44,889 bases of DNA from Bacteroidota bacterium. Lineage in GTDB: Bacteria; Bacteroidota; Bacteroidia; Chitinophagales; Chitinophagaceae. The position numbers and the translations under genes are program-made. This document shows positions 33,272-42,030 of this stretch, piece after piece. The notes beneath the pieces were generated by a model that saw only the letters and a list, made by a program, of their open reading frames with translations, searched no databases and was not told the origin of the DNA. Position 1 is the first letter of the stretch. Each line of letters begins with the position of its first letter. The stretch is taken from positions 1-44,889 of the forward strand of contig JAEZDR010000162.1 in the NCBI GenBank assembly GCA_023433265.1, written 5' to 3'.

Positions 33272-34459
33272 CTACTGATGAATATTAAGTGAAGCTCCAA
33301 GATAGGCCATGATGCCTGCACCGGTTACAAGCGCAGACTCATCCACATCAAAGCGAGGGGTGTGTACGTTGTTTACTATCCCCTTTGCCTCGTTCCTAAC
33401 GCCCAACCTGAAAAAGCAACCGGGAATATGCTGTGTATAAAAACCAAAGTCTTCTGCCCCCATCCTTACCTCAGTTTCCTCTACGTTCTGGCTGCCAAGG
33501 TAGTCCTCCGCCAGCCTTTTTGCACTTTGCGTTAGCCTTGCATCATTCATCACTACGGGGTAGCCTACGTCGATATGAACATCTGCATCTGCACCCATGG
33601 CCCTGGCTATACCTATCACCTGTTCTTTTATCAACTTGTGGGCTTTAAACCGCCACTCTTCATCCATCGCCCTGAATGTGCCCATCAGTTTAACTTCTGA
33701 AGGAATTACGTTGGTAGTATTGCCCCCGTTGATGGCGCAAATGGACAGTACTGAAGGTGTAAGCGGGTGATTATTGCGGCTGATGATTTGTTGCAAGCTC
33801 ACGATGATGTGAGAAGCAATCAACACCGTGTCTGCGGTAAGTTGCGGAGCAGCCGCATGCCCTCCCTCTCCCCTGATGGTTATATATATTTCATCGGCGC
33901 TTGCCATTACTTTGCCTTCTCTAAAGCTAAGTTTACCTACCGGAAGTTGCGGGTGAACATGCAACGCAACAATCGCCTGTGGTGCCGGATCGTGTAATAC
34001 ACCTTCTTTTATTAATAAGGATGCACCGCCGGGATTGCGTTCTTCACCGGGCTGAAAAATAAGCTTGATTGAATGCTTTAGGTGCTCCTTTATTTCATTT
34101 AAAATCTTTGCAGCGCCCAAGAGGCAGGTGGTATGAACGTCATGGCCACAAGCATGCATCACACCGGGATGAAGCGATTTATAGGGAACATCGTTTGCTT
34201 CTGTAATAGGCAGTGCGTCCATGTCGGCCCGCAGTGCTACGGCTTTGCCATTAGCCGCAGGTGCTTCAATCATAGCTACAACGCCTGTGTTGGCCAATAC
34301 CTTAAACGGTATATGAAGCGCTGCCAAATAGTTTTGAATATAGGATGACGTGTTATACTCCTGGTAACTAAGTTCCGGATGAGCATGAAGGTGACGGCGA
34401 ATGTTTATAAGTTCTTCAGCGTATCGTGATGCAAGCGCCTGGATTTGATCCTTCAGCAT
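33272..34459 (-). CDS. M20 family amidohydrolase
   Basis: About 395 residues from the ATG at 34459. Metal-binding blocks are visible: ALRADMDALPITEAND, HACGHDVHTTCLLGAAKIL, IFQPGEERNPGG with the catalytic Glu, ALHVHPQLPVG, and the late MGAEDFGFYTQHIPGCFFRLG. These fit the IAA-amino-acid/N-acyl-amino-acid hydrolase group of M20. The dimerisation domain is in the centre (EIYITIRGEGGHAAAPQ). No signal peptide, so cytoplasmic. Exact substrate unknown. Lies 22 nt after the SPOR-like gene, probably in one operon. Confidence 0.92.
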   Translation of the reverse strand: MLKDQIQALASRYAEELINIRRHLHAHPELSYQEYNTSSYIQNYLAALHIPFKVLANTGVVAMIEAPAANGKAVALRADMDALPITEANDVPYKSLHPGVMHACGHDVHTTCLLGAAKILNEIKEHLKHSIKLIFQPGEERNPGGASLLIKEGVLHDPAPQAIVALHVHPQLPVGKLSFREGKVMASADEIYITIRGEGGHAAAPQLTADTVLIASHIIVSLQQIISRNNHPLTPSVLSICAINGGNTTNVIPSEVKLMGTFRAMDEEWRFKAHKLIKEQVIGIARAMGADADVHIDVGYPVVMNDARLTQSAKRLAEDYLGSQNVEETEVRMGAEDFGFYTQHIPGCFFRLGVRNEAKGIVNNVHTPRFDVDESALVTGAGIMAYLGASLNIHQ

Positions 34460-34481
34460 ATACAAATGTAAGCAGCAGCCG

Positions 34482-34913
34482 TTACTCCTGCATCAGTAAT
34501 AATTCTTCTTCGGTGGGGATGTACTCTATCTGGTCCCGCACTACATACATATTTTGTTTATAGCTTTTAGACAAAGCCTTCTTTAAAATCTCTGCGTCTT
34601 CGCGCGAAACAAAATTGCCGATCTTAATCCTGAAGTTAGGCGACTGGAAAATAGTATAAGACTTATGGGTTGGAAACTGCTGCATCAATTCAGCCTTCAT
34701 TTTAAACGCCTCTTCCCTGTTTTTTGTGCTCAGAACCAAGACCCTAAAGCCTTCCATCCTGGTATTTCTGTTGAGCAGGGCCGCTTTCCTGTTCTGTACA
34801 GCCTGCCTTGCCGTGAGCATTTCAATCCTGCTGTCTACATGCACAACAATTGAATCCTGCGCAATCACTGGCAATGAAAAAGCAGATAAAAGCAAAAGGA
34901 ATAGCAACTTCAT
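34482..34913 (-). CDS. Exported SPOR-like protein
   Basis: 143 residues. MKLLFLLLLSAFSLPVIAQ is a typical signal peptide with cleavage after AQ. The C-terminal ~75 residues, MEGFRVLVLSTKNREEAFKM to FRIKIGNFVSREDAEILKKA, show the beta-alpha-beta pattern and the RIKIGNF block of SPOR domains, which bind denuded peptidoglycan glycans at division sites. Periplasmic. It sits between the short ALDH (39 nt upstream) and the M20 hydrolase. Confidence 0.85.
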   Translation of the reverse strand: MKLLFLLLLSAFSLPVIAQDSIVVHVDSRIEMLTARQAVQNRKAALLNRNTRMEGFRVLVLSTKNREEAFKMKAELMQQFPTHKSYTIFQSPNFRIKIGNFVSREDAEILKKALSKSYKQNMYVVRDQIEYIPTEEELLLMQE

Positions 34914-34952
34914 GAAACTAATTTAATCAGCATTAAGCAAAGGAAAAGCCAA

Positions 34953-35915
34953 TTAATACTTTGCTCCGCCGCCCCCGATATTTTCAACCGGATGCCAGGT
35001 GGTTTTAACCTCCTGCGTATCCATCATATAATAAGGCGACTGAGCATCCTCACCCATCCAATCTGAATTTGCATAAACAAACACACGCTTAACGTTTTGG
35101 GCGCCTTCTGTCTGAAGCTGTTTCTGCACTTCGGTGTCTCCTTCACAATAAATAACAGCGTTCACGTCCATATGCGAAGCCATTTGTTTAGCAAGTTCGC
35201 CCGCAGTGCCTGTTAAGATGTTAACAACACCCCCAGGCACGTCTGAAGAGTTGATTACTTCGGCAAAGGTTATCGAACACAAGGGCAACGCTTCAGATGC
35301 GAGTATTATGATTGTATTTCCTCCTGCAATCACAGGGGCTACTATTGACACCAGCCCAACCAGCGAACTATTTTGGGGGGCTATTGCTGCCACTACCCCC
35401 GTAGGTTCCGGCATCGAGAAATTAAAGTGTGAACTTGCCACCGGGTTTACTGACGAAAATATTTGCTGGTACTTATCGCACCAGCCCGCATAGTAGATAA
35501 GTCTGTCTATACTGGTATTTACCTCTTGCTCCGCCTGGCCTGCTTTAATGCCTTGCTTAATTAACTCATCTTCAAACTGTGCCCTTCTACCCTCCAGCAT
35601 TTCAGCAATCCGGTATAATATCTGCCCGCGGTTGTTGGCTGCTTTAGCACTCCAACCCTTAAATGCACCGCGCGCCGCCACTACGGCATCCCGGAAATCT
35701 TTACGTGAACTCAAACATACGTTAGCAAGCAAAGCTCCGTCGGGCGACTTGGCAGTATAATACCTGCCAGACTCAGTGCGGGGAAACTGCCCTCCTATAT
35801 ATAATTTGTAAGTCTTAAGCACTTCAATCCTTTCATCTGCCACCTTTTTGCCATTGGAGGCCTTTACTGCTGCCACCGGTGCATTTACAGATACTTTCCT
35901 CTTGCCTGTTGCCAT
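34953..35915 (-). CDS. Short aldehyde-dehydrogenase-fold protein lacking the catalytic domain
   Basis: 320 residues against about 480 for the family. It starts with a basic Ala/Lys-rich tail (KRKVSVNAPVAAVKASNGKK) and then has the ALDH coenzyme-binding half: KLYIGGQFPRTESGRYYTAKS, GAFKGWSAKAANNRGQILYR, VAAIAPQNSSLVGLVSIVAP and PGGVVNILTGTAGELAKQMASHMDVNAV. The segment that would carry the catalytic Cys and its C-terminal domain is missing; the sequence ends TWHPVENIGGGGAKY. The frame is intact, so this is a short family member rather than a broken gene. In relatives such short forms accompany a full ALDH, but none is adjacent here. Confidence 0.8.
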   Translation of the reverse strand: MATGKRKVSVNAPVAAVKASNGKKVADERIEVLKTYKLYIGGQFPRTESGRYYTAKSPDGALLANVCLSSRKDFRDAVVAARGAFKGWSAKAANNRGQILYRIAEMLEGRRAQFEDELIKQGIKAGQAEQEVNTSIDRLIYYAGWCDKYQQIFSSVNPVASSHFNFSMPEPTGVVAAIAPQNSSLVGLVSIVAPVIAGGNTIIILASEALPLCSITFAEVINSSDVPGGVVNILTGTAGELAKQMASHMDVNAVIYCEGDTEVQKQLQTEGAQNVKRVFVYANSDWMGEDAQSPYYMMDTQEVKTTWHPVENIGGGGAKY

Positions 35916-35998
35916 AGTAGAGCAAATCTAAGGCGAAAACATATAAGGTCGGGTGCATTATAAGGGTTAAATCACCCGTTATTCCCCTAAAAAGGGTA

Positions 35999-36098
35999 CC
36001 TGTTACGGTGCTGTAGCGATGTTGTAGCGGTGTTGTAACGGTGTTGTAGCGCACCAACTGCGACGCAACTGCCAGGCAACTGCGAGGCAACTGCGTAC
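35999..36098. repeat. Two 11-bp tandem arrays in inverted orientation
   Basis: Left array, five units: CCTGTTACGGT, GCTGTAGCGAT, GTTGTAGCGGT, GTTGTAACGGT, GTTGTAGCGCA (35999-36053). After one base the right array follows: CAACTGCGACG, CAACTGCCAGG, CAACTGCGAGG, CAACTGCGTAC (36055-36098). The reverse complement of a right-hand unit (GTTGCGTCGCA in matching register) agrees with GTTGTAGCGCA at 8 of 11 positions, so the halves could fold on each other. It lies between the short ALDH and the TonB-receptor-like gene; nothing else is seen in this 291-bp gap besides a terminator. Confidence 0.85.
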
Positions 36099-36140
36099 TT
36101 AATGCGACGAAACCCTGAACTACCTTGTTTACTAGTCAAC

Positions 36141-36173
36141 AAAAAGGGTTGCCCTTTTGAGGCAACCCCTTTT
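36141..36173 (-). terminator. Terminator of the TonB-receptor-like gene
   Basis: GGGTTGCC (36146-36153) pairs with GGCAACCC (36161-36168) across a 7-nt loop. On the minus strand the stem is followed by five T. It lies about 35 nt beyond the stop codon at 36207. Confidence 0.88.
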
Positions 36174-36206
36174 ATAAATTACTGACTGACTACAGCTAAT
36201 GCTTTC

Positions 36207-38846
36207 TTATATACCGCCACCCATCATTTCGCCTCCCGCATCTTCCATGCGGTTGTTTTTGCGTTTAAATAGGTCAATATCGAATTTGCCGAAACGATAA
36301 TTGAAGTTCAGGCGGAACAATTGCGGATCCCTTCTGCGCTCTGTTTCCTGTATAAAGGTAGGCCCGATGGTATAAGTGCTGTAAACCTGTGTTCTAAATA
36401 TATCATTAACACTCAGCGTAATGGAAGCGGTATTACCGCCTTTCCAACTGAAGTCTTTACGAATGGCGAGGTCTACACTATATCTGGGATTAATGTAACC
36501 TTGTGCTGTACCCGGGGTGCCACCCCACATGCCGCCGCCACCGCCACGACCTCTTCCACCACCACCGCCCTGCGGCAATACTGTTCGCGCCTGGTAGTCG
36601 CCGCTAAGTTGGATAGAAAAACTCTTCGGAAGCTTGAAGTTGTTGTTCATTTTTACAAACCAGCTAACCCGTTCGTTGGTCATGCCGGTAGTGATGTTAC
36701 TGCCGTTGATGCGGGAATTAAATAAGTTGAAATTGGTCGTGTTATCCCACCATTTCGTAACGCCTATTCTGTTCGTGAGCTCTAGTCCATAGCTTAAACT
36801 GTTGTTAGCATTGGCATAAGTTAGGAAGTCAAGACTATCCCTGTCAGTTAAATTCTTAAACCCGGCAGGAACAGCATCGCGATAGATGTAACGGGTAATA
36901 AGATTATCACTGTGTTTTACAAACGCCGTCACTAAGAAGTTTGCTCCCCGCTTATACGAATTATTGTACGACACTTCGAACGAATTAGTGAACTCCGGCT
37001 CAAGACCCGCATTACCCACAGATGGATTCAGGGGATCAGTAAAGTCGTAGAAAGGCATTAACTGGAAAAAGTTTGGCCTGTTTACCCTTCGGCTGTAATT
37101 GATCTGTATGTCTTGCTTGTCGTCTAACTTATAAGTTACAAAAGCGCTTGGGAATAAGCTGATAGGGAACTTAACTGCAAATGAAGAGTCCTTGCCGGGA
37201 AGACTACCCTTATAATTTGAACTTTCACCTCTTAATCCAAGCTGGAAGCTCCACTTGTTTACTTTAAAGCTGTAGGTAGAATAGGCAGCATATACCTGGT
37301 CTGTGAACTTGTAATTATTGCTTATAGAAGGCAGCGGCTTAAAGCTTAAAGTTTGGTAGTCGTAATACGATTGAATATTACTGTTGTCAAACTCCCTTAC
37401 CGACACCCTGGCTCCAAGCTCAACTTTTTTATTGTCTGTTATTGGATTTTCGTAGTCGCTTTGAAAAGTAATAAACTTCATGGCGCCGTCGTTTACAGAC
37501 CTTTGGTAGAAGGGACTGTATTTCGGGCTATTATCCTTGTTGAACGTTCTTGTTTCTATTAAAGAGCCGCCGCCGTTACTATTACTATTGTAATTGATGT
37601 CGGCAGAAAGGGTATGGCCGTTTTTAGCAAAATTGTGCTTATAGCTAAGCTGCGAACCAAAATTCCGCATATTCCTGGACGAATTGGAACGGCGATCGCT
37701 CCAAAAAGAATTCGCACCCATTAAGCTATCTATGCGTTGATCGTCATCATTATCAAACTTGCCCCTGTTGGCGCTTGCCGATAAAGTAATAGTATTACGA
37801 TTGTCGATGAAATAGTCAAACCCGCCCCGCAGGAAGCCGAAGTAACCATCGCTCAAACCGTTAGCTTTGGTAAAAATGTTTGTATTGTATTTATAATCGC
37901 TTCGGAAATCTTCTGAAGTTGATTTCGATCTTCTCTGATTAAACATGCCACTGAGAAAGAAGTTCAGTTTGTTTTGGCGGAGGTTAATATCGCCACCCAG
38001 GTTTACCCTGCCGCGCGAGTCAACACCAGCCCTTAAACCGCCGTTATAACCAGTCTTACGGTTTTTCTTCAACACGATATTTATGATACCTGCATTTCCG
38101 CCGGAGGCATCAAACTTAGCCGATGGATTGGTAATGAGCTCAACTTTCTCAATTATGTCAGCAGGTATCTGATCCATGGTAAGTGTAGTAGGCCTTCCGT
38201 CCACAAATAGTTCAGGCGAAGCATTGCGCAGGGTTACGTTCCCGTCAATATCAACATTCAACGAAGGAATCTGCTTCATAACCTCGGTGGCAGTTTGTCC
38301 GGTACTAACCAGGTCTTTGTCTACATTAAAGATTTTCCTGTCCACGCCCATTTCAAACAGCGACCGGGTTGATGTTACGGTTACATCTGCAAGCGTAGTC
38401 TCACTTTGCTCCAGCTTAATATTACCCAGGTCCTTATCTACCATCGATAGCATTTGTTGCATCCTGTCGGCACCTCCATTCTCCCCTGATGGCCGGCTAA
38501 TATCAAACGACACTTGTTGTTGCAAATCTTTATAGCCTACGGATGTAATTCGAAGGGTCATCTTACCCATTACTGGGAGGTTGTCTAACGAAAAGTCACC
38601 GTTCGCTTCCGTCAGCACAGTCGCAACTATTACTTCGCGTTGCTTACGTGTGGCACTATCAAACCTGTTTCTTTTCAATTGCACGGTAACGGCTTCTATT
38701 CCCTTCCCCGACTTTGAATCTACTACCTTGCCATACAAATGGCCGGCGTTCAGGTTTTGACCTGCACCCCGCATACCACCGGGCATTTGGGCTTCAGGAC
38801 TTTGGGAAATAAGAAAACCTGTCAATAGCAGGATTAAATATCGCAT
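36207..38846 (-). CDS. TonB-dependent-receptor-like outer-membrane beta-barrel protein
   Basis: About 879 residues from the ATG at 38846 (MRYLILLLTGFLISQSPEAQ, signal peptide). A carboxypeptidase-regulatory-like domain occupies ~30-125 (GHLYGKVVDSKSGKGIEAVT), then a plug domain with STGQTATEVMKQIPSLNVD, DGNVTLRNASPELFVDGRP and LITNPSAKFDASGGNAGIINI, and an OMP_b-brl_3-type barrel of ~640 residues ending FDLFKRKN-like strands. A Gly/Arg-rich insertion (QGGGGGRGRGGGGGMWGG) lies in a late loop. No SusD partner follows, so it is not a standard glycan-import pair; ligand unknown. Confidence 0.9.
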   Translation of the reverse strand: MRYLILLLTGFLISQSPEAQMPGGMRGAGQNLNAGHLYGKVVDSKSGKGIEAVTVQLKRNRFDSATRKQREVIVATVLTEANGDFSLDNLPVMGKMTLRITSVGYKDLQQQVSFDISRPSGENGGADRMQQMLSMVDKDLGNIKLEQSETTLADVTVTSTRSLFEMGVDRKIFNVDKDLVSTGQTATEVMKQIPSLNVDIDGNVTLRNASPELFVDGRPTTLTMDQIPADIIEKVELITNPSAKFDASGGNAGIINIVLKKNRKTGYNGGLRAGVDSRGRVNLGGDINLRQNKLNFFLSGMFNQRRSKSTSEDFRSDYKYNTNIFTKANGLSDGYFGFLRGGFDYFIDNRNTITLSASANRGKFDNDDDQRIDSLMGANSFWSDRRSNSSRNMRNFGSQLSYKHNFAKNGHTLSADINYNSNSNGGGSLIETRTFNKDNSPKYSPFYQRSVNDGAMKFITFQSDYENPITDNKKVELGARVSVREFDNSNIQSYYDYQTLSFKPLPSISNNYKFTDQVYAAYSTYSFKVNKWSFQLGLRGESSNYKGSLPGKDSSFAVKFPISLFPSAFVTYKLDDKQDIQINYSRRVNRPNFFQLMPFYDFTDPLNPSVGNAGLEPEFTNSFEVSYNNSYKRGANFLVTAFVKHSDNLITRYIYRDAVPAGFKNLTDRDSLDFLTYANANNSLSYGLELTNRIGVTKWWDNTTNFNLFNSRINGSNITTGMTNERVSWFVKMNNNFKLPKSFSIQLSGDYQARTVLPQGGGGGRGRGGGGGMWGGTPGTAQGYINPRYSVDLAIRKDFSWKGGNTASITLSVNDIFRTQVYSTYTIGPTFIQETERRRDPQLFRLNFNYRFGKFDIDLFKRKNNRMEDAGGEMMGGGI

Positions 38847-38949
38847 ATTGTATTTTGATAACTTACAAAATTGCACCTTCAGGCAATTGGTTCCTTGTTA
38901 AATTGATGAATACCTCAACATGGCCCACATCGTACAGGATGGGCGGTTG

Positions 38950-39555
38950 CTACACCGTAAGAACGGTAAGAATCACCTGGAGAACGCCTATCAGAAAGCC
39001 CAGGACCCCACCTAGTATCTCCACGAACCTGAATTCTTTAGCCATAATCTGGTAAAGGATAGACTCGAGTTTATCGGAAGAAAAAGCCGCTACCTTATCA
39101 GTTACAATCTTCTCCAGGTCAAGATCGTTCTGCATGTTTTCCATATAACGCTTCATAATAATTGGAAACAGTTCCTCCAGTTCCTTTATGAAGGTTTGTT
39201 TCATTAATTCAACGGTTTTGTCACCAACGAACATTCCAATTACAGGCATTGCCTCTTTCAGTTTGACCTTTAAAAAGGTATCAAGGTGGCTTTCAACAAG
39301 CGGCATTAGCTTACTCAGATTTTCAGGGTTCGTAACCTTTGCCTCTATGTCAGAGAAAGAAAGCAGTTCGTTACTTACAAGCTTCCCCAACTTCTCTGCA
39401 AACTGTTGTTGCCTTTTGGGGAAAATACCCTGCACTTTGAAGCCAAGGAAATTAACCGGCATGCGGGGATGGAAAAGCATCTTGATGGCAATAAGGTTTG
39501 TAACCCAACCAATAAATGCAGAAATAACAGGAATAAACAATAATCCAAGACTCAT
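38950..39555 (-). CDS. DUF445 family membrane protein
   Basis: About 201 residues from the ATG at 39555 (a TTG at 39561 is in frame). The N-terminal helix and loop SAFIGWVTNLIAIKMLFHPR is the DUF445 signature, followed by FQGIFPKRQQ-like KVQGIFPKRQQQFAEKLGKL. A long amphipathic middle and a C-terminal membrane helix (VEILGGVLGFLIGVLQVILT) complete it. Inner membrane; role of the family not established. It lies downstream of tRNA-His on the same strand, behind the tRNA terminator. Confidence 0.88.
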   Translation of the reverse strand: MSLGLLFIPVISAFIGWVTNLIAIKMLFHPRMPVNFLGFKVQGIFPKRQQQFAEKLGKLVSNELLSFSDIEAKVTNPENLSKLMPLVESHLDTFLKVKLKEAMPVIGMFVGDKTVELMKQTFIKELEELFPIIMKRYMENMQNDLDLEKIVTDKVAAFSSDKLESILYQIMAKEFRFVEILGGVLGFLIGVLQVILTVLTV

Positions 39556-39577
39556 GCACAACTATTTAAAAGAAAAA

Positions 39578-39598
39578 CCTTGTAGCGAATCTACAAGG
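39578..39598 (-). terminator. Terminator of tRNA-His
   Basis: CCTTGTAG / CTACAAGG perfect 8-bp stem with a CGAAT loop. On the minus strand it is followed by TTTTTCTTTT, about 10 nt after the 3' end of the tRNA. Confidence 0.88.
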
Positions 39599-39607
39599 CT
39601 TTATCAG

Positions 39608-39683
39608 GGAGATTGAGGGGACTCGAACCCCCGGCCTTCAGAGCCACAATCTGACGCTCTAACCAAGCTGAGCTACAACCTCC
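39608..39683 (-). tRNA. tRNA-His (anticodon GTG)
   Basis: All arms fold on the minus strand. G-1 at 39683 pairs with C73 at 39608, the His identity element. The acceptor is GAGGTTG / CAATCTC, then TA, and the D stem is GCTC / GAGC. The anticodon arm TCAGA-TTGTGGC-TCTGA carries GTG, and the T arm is GGGGG-TTCGAGT-CCCCT. CCA is not encoded. Confidence 0.97.
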
Positions 39684-39708
39684 GTTCTAATTCCCGAAAT
39701 TGGGGCTG

Positions 39709-39716
39709 CAAAAATA
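39709..39716 (-). promoter_or_regulatory. Promoter -7 element of tRNA-His
   Basis: On the minus strand TATTTTTG, a perfect TAnnTTTG box, about 25 nt upstream of the mature tRNA 5' end. A matching -33 box is not clear. Confidence 0.45.
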
Positions 39717-39851
39717 GCACTTGAACACTAAATCTAAAAAAAAGAATGGCTGTTTTGCATTCTGCATTATTCTTGCTCTTAAGAAAAACGTTTGTTAATT
39801 GGCTGGAAGGCATTCAACATACAGGTGGTTAAACTATTATATTTGAGCAAC

Positions 39852-42011
39852 ATGATTGACAACTTTGGAAGAATTATGATGAACCATAAAGTTTGGCCGG
39901 TCCTCATTGTACTGGCCTTTTCCGGTGCGTTTTGGACCTTTGCTGACAAAGACAATGCAGGCGAAGATCAAAACAAGCAACAACAGATCCTAACCCAGGC
40001 CGCTTCGCTTCTTACTGATAAGCACTACAATCCGAAGCCGTTGGATGATAATTTTTCAAAGGATATCTATGATAAATTCCTTAAGGAATTAGATGCAGAT
40101 AAGCTGATCTTTCTGAAAGAGGATATTAACGCTTTAAAACAGCATGAACGCTATATTGACGACGAGTTAAAAGGAGCTGAGTTAAAGTTTTTTCCTGCCG
40201 TCAATGCGATCTATATGAAGCGTTTAAAGGAGGTAATTGCTCTATACCAGGAGATATTGAAAAAACCGATGGACTTCACGGTTGACGAAACATACGTGAT
40301 AGAGAATGAAAAAAGCGCTTATCCGGCTAATGACGCTGAGCGGTACGAGAAGCTAAGGAAAAGGATCAAATTTCTAACGCTGGAACGGTATACCGACCTT
40401 ATCAATCAGAGGGAAAAAGCCACGGACGAGAAAGAAAAAGTAAAAAAAGACGAAGAACTTGAAAAGGAGGCCAGGGAAAAAGTAAGGAAATTGCTTGACA
40501 GGTATTATGATCGTCTTGTAAAGAAGGTGAGCGAAGAAGACAGGTTTAATATGTTGATTAATACCGTTGCAGAAGCAATGGACCCACATACGAACTATTT
40601 TCCGCCTGTAGAAAAACGAGCTTTCGATGAACAAATGAGCGGTCGTTTCTTTGGCATCGGCGCCCAACTGAGGGAAGAAGAAGGCAACATTAAAATTGTA
40701 AGCGTAGTTACAGGGAGCCCCGCCTGGAAGAGTGGACAAATACAGGCTAATGATGTCATTATTAAAGTTGCCCAGGGAACTGAAGAAGCTGTTGACCTTT
40801 CCGGCTATGCAGTTGATGATGCAGTTAAGATTATCAGGGGCGATAAAGGAAGTGAAGTGCGCCTTACTATTAAGAAACCCGATGGCTCTATTGTGGTTGT
40901 TACTCTAATAAGAGAAAAAATTGAACAAGACGAAATTTTTGCGCGGAGCACTTTAATTAACCAGGCCGATGGCAAAAAAATAGGCATCATTTATCTGCCG
41001 GAGTTTTATGCAAATTTCGAAGACCCTAATGGCGCCCATTGTGCCGCCGATGTGGCAAAAGAGATAGCTAAGCTAAAAACTGAAAGTGTAGATGGAATTA
41101 TATTAGACCTTCGCTCAAACGGCGGCGGCTCACTGTTTGAAGTGGTTAAGATGGTAGGGTTCTTCATACCCGAAGGGCCGGTGGTGCAGGTAAAGGATAA
41201 AGAAGGCAATCCTTCTATCCTGCGCGATACGGATAGAGGTAACGTACTTTACGACGGGCCACTCGCTGTAATTGTTAATGAATTCAGCGCTTCTGCAAGC
41301 GAAATTTTTGCAGCAGCTATTCAGGATTACAAGCGCGGTATTGTTGTGGGTAGCACCTCTACCTTTGGTAAAGGCACTGTGCAACGCAACTTTGCTTTCG
41401 GCAAGCCTTTAGACTTCTTCAGCGGCAGAACAGAATATGGAGCGTTGAAAATAACCCAACAAAAGTTTTATAGAATTAACGGCGGCTCAACTCAACTGAA
41501 AGGAGTTAATCCTGATGTCGTGCTACCGGATATTTACGAGTTTGTAAAGTTTAGAGAGAAAGATAATGAAGGAGCACTAAGTTGGGACCAAATTAAAGCT
41601 GCTCCGTACTCCCCTATGAGGAACGCTTTTAACTACAACGCGGTAAAAACGAATGCAGAAGCCAGGGTTGCTGCGAACACAAACTTTAGCGCTATAAAAA
41701 AGAACACGGAATGGTTAAACAAACACGTAGATAAAAAGTACTCCCTCAACCTTTCCCGGTATAAGCAAGAACAGGACGCTATAAAAAAGATTACCAGTGA
41801 AAACGAAAAAGTGACCAAGCTGGAAAAAGCGCTTCCAATGGATTTCTTAACTGTAGACAGGCAAAAGTTTTCCAACAACGCTGACACGGCGAAAGCCGAA
41901 CGGTATAAGCAGTGGTTGAACATCGTAAAAACCGATATTTATATTGACGAAACAGCAAGAATTGTAAGCGATATGATAGCGGGGCAGGCCTCTGTTACAA
42001 AGAAGGATTAG
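39852..42011 (+). CDS. Carboxy-terminal processing (tail-specific) protease, S41
   Basis: About 719 residues from the ATG at 39852 (MIDNFGRIMMNHKVWPVLIV); the frame reaches 39792. An N-terminal membrane or signal segment (VWPVLIVLAFSGAFWTFA) is followed by the Tsp N-terminal domain with DPHTNYFPPVEKRAFDEQM, a PDZ domain (~265-350), and the S41 peptidase domain. FSASASEIFAAAIQDYKRG (Ser region ~479-483) and STFGKGTVQRNFAF with Lys507 supply the Ser-Lys dyad. A C-terminal DUF3340-like tail ends the protein. It cleaves envelope proteins from their C-termini in the periplasm. The UpxY/NusG gene follows after 19 nt. Confidence 0.94.
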   Translation: MIDNFGRIMMNHKVWPVLIVLAFSGAFWTFADKDNAGEDQNKQQQILTQAASLLTDKHYNPKPLDDNFSKDIYDKFLKELDADKLIFLKEDINALKQHERYIDDELKGAELKFFPAVNAIYMKRLKEVIALYQEILKKPMDFTVDETYVIENEKSAYPANDAERYEKLRKRIKFLTLERYTDLINQREKATDEKEKVKKDEELEKEAREKVRKLLDRYYDRLVKKVSEEDRFNMLINTVAEAMDPHTNYFPPVEKRAFDEQMSGRFFGIGAQLREEEGNIKIVSVVTGSPAWKSGQIQANDVIIKVAQGTEEAVDLSGYAVDDAVKIIRGDKGSEVRLTIKKPDGSIVVVTLIREKIEQDEIFARSTLINQADGKKIGIIYLPEFYANFEDPNGAHCAADVAKEIAKLKTESVDGIILDLRSNGGGSLFEVVKMVGFFIPEGPVVQVKDKEGNPSILRDTDRGNVLYDGPLAVIVNEFSASASEIFAAAIQDYKRGIVVGSTSTFGKGTVQRNFAFGKPLDFFSGRTEYGALKITQQKFYRINGGSTQLKGVNPDVVLPDIYEFVKFREKDNEGALSWDQIKAAPYSPMRNAFNYNAVKTNAEARVAANTNFSAIKKNTEWLNKHVDKKYSLNLSRYKQEQDAIKKITSENEKVTKLEKALPMDFLTVDRQKFSNNADTAKAERYKQWLNIVKTDIYIDETARIVSDMIAGQASVTKKD

Positions 42012-42030
42012 TTTTTTTTGAATAGCAACC

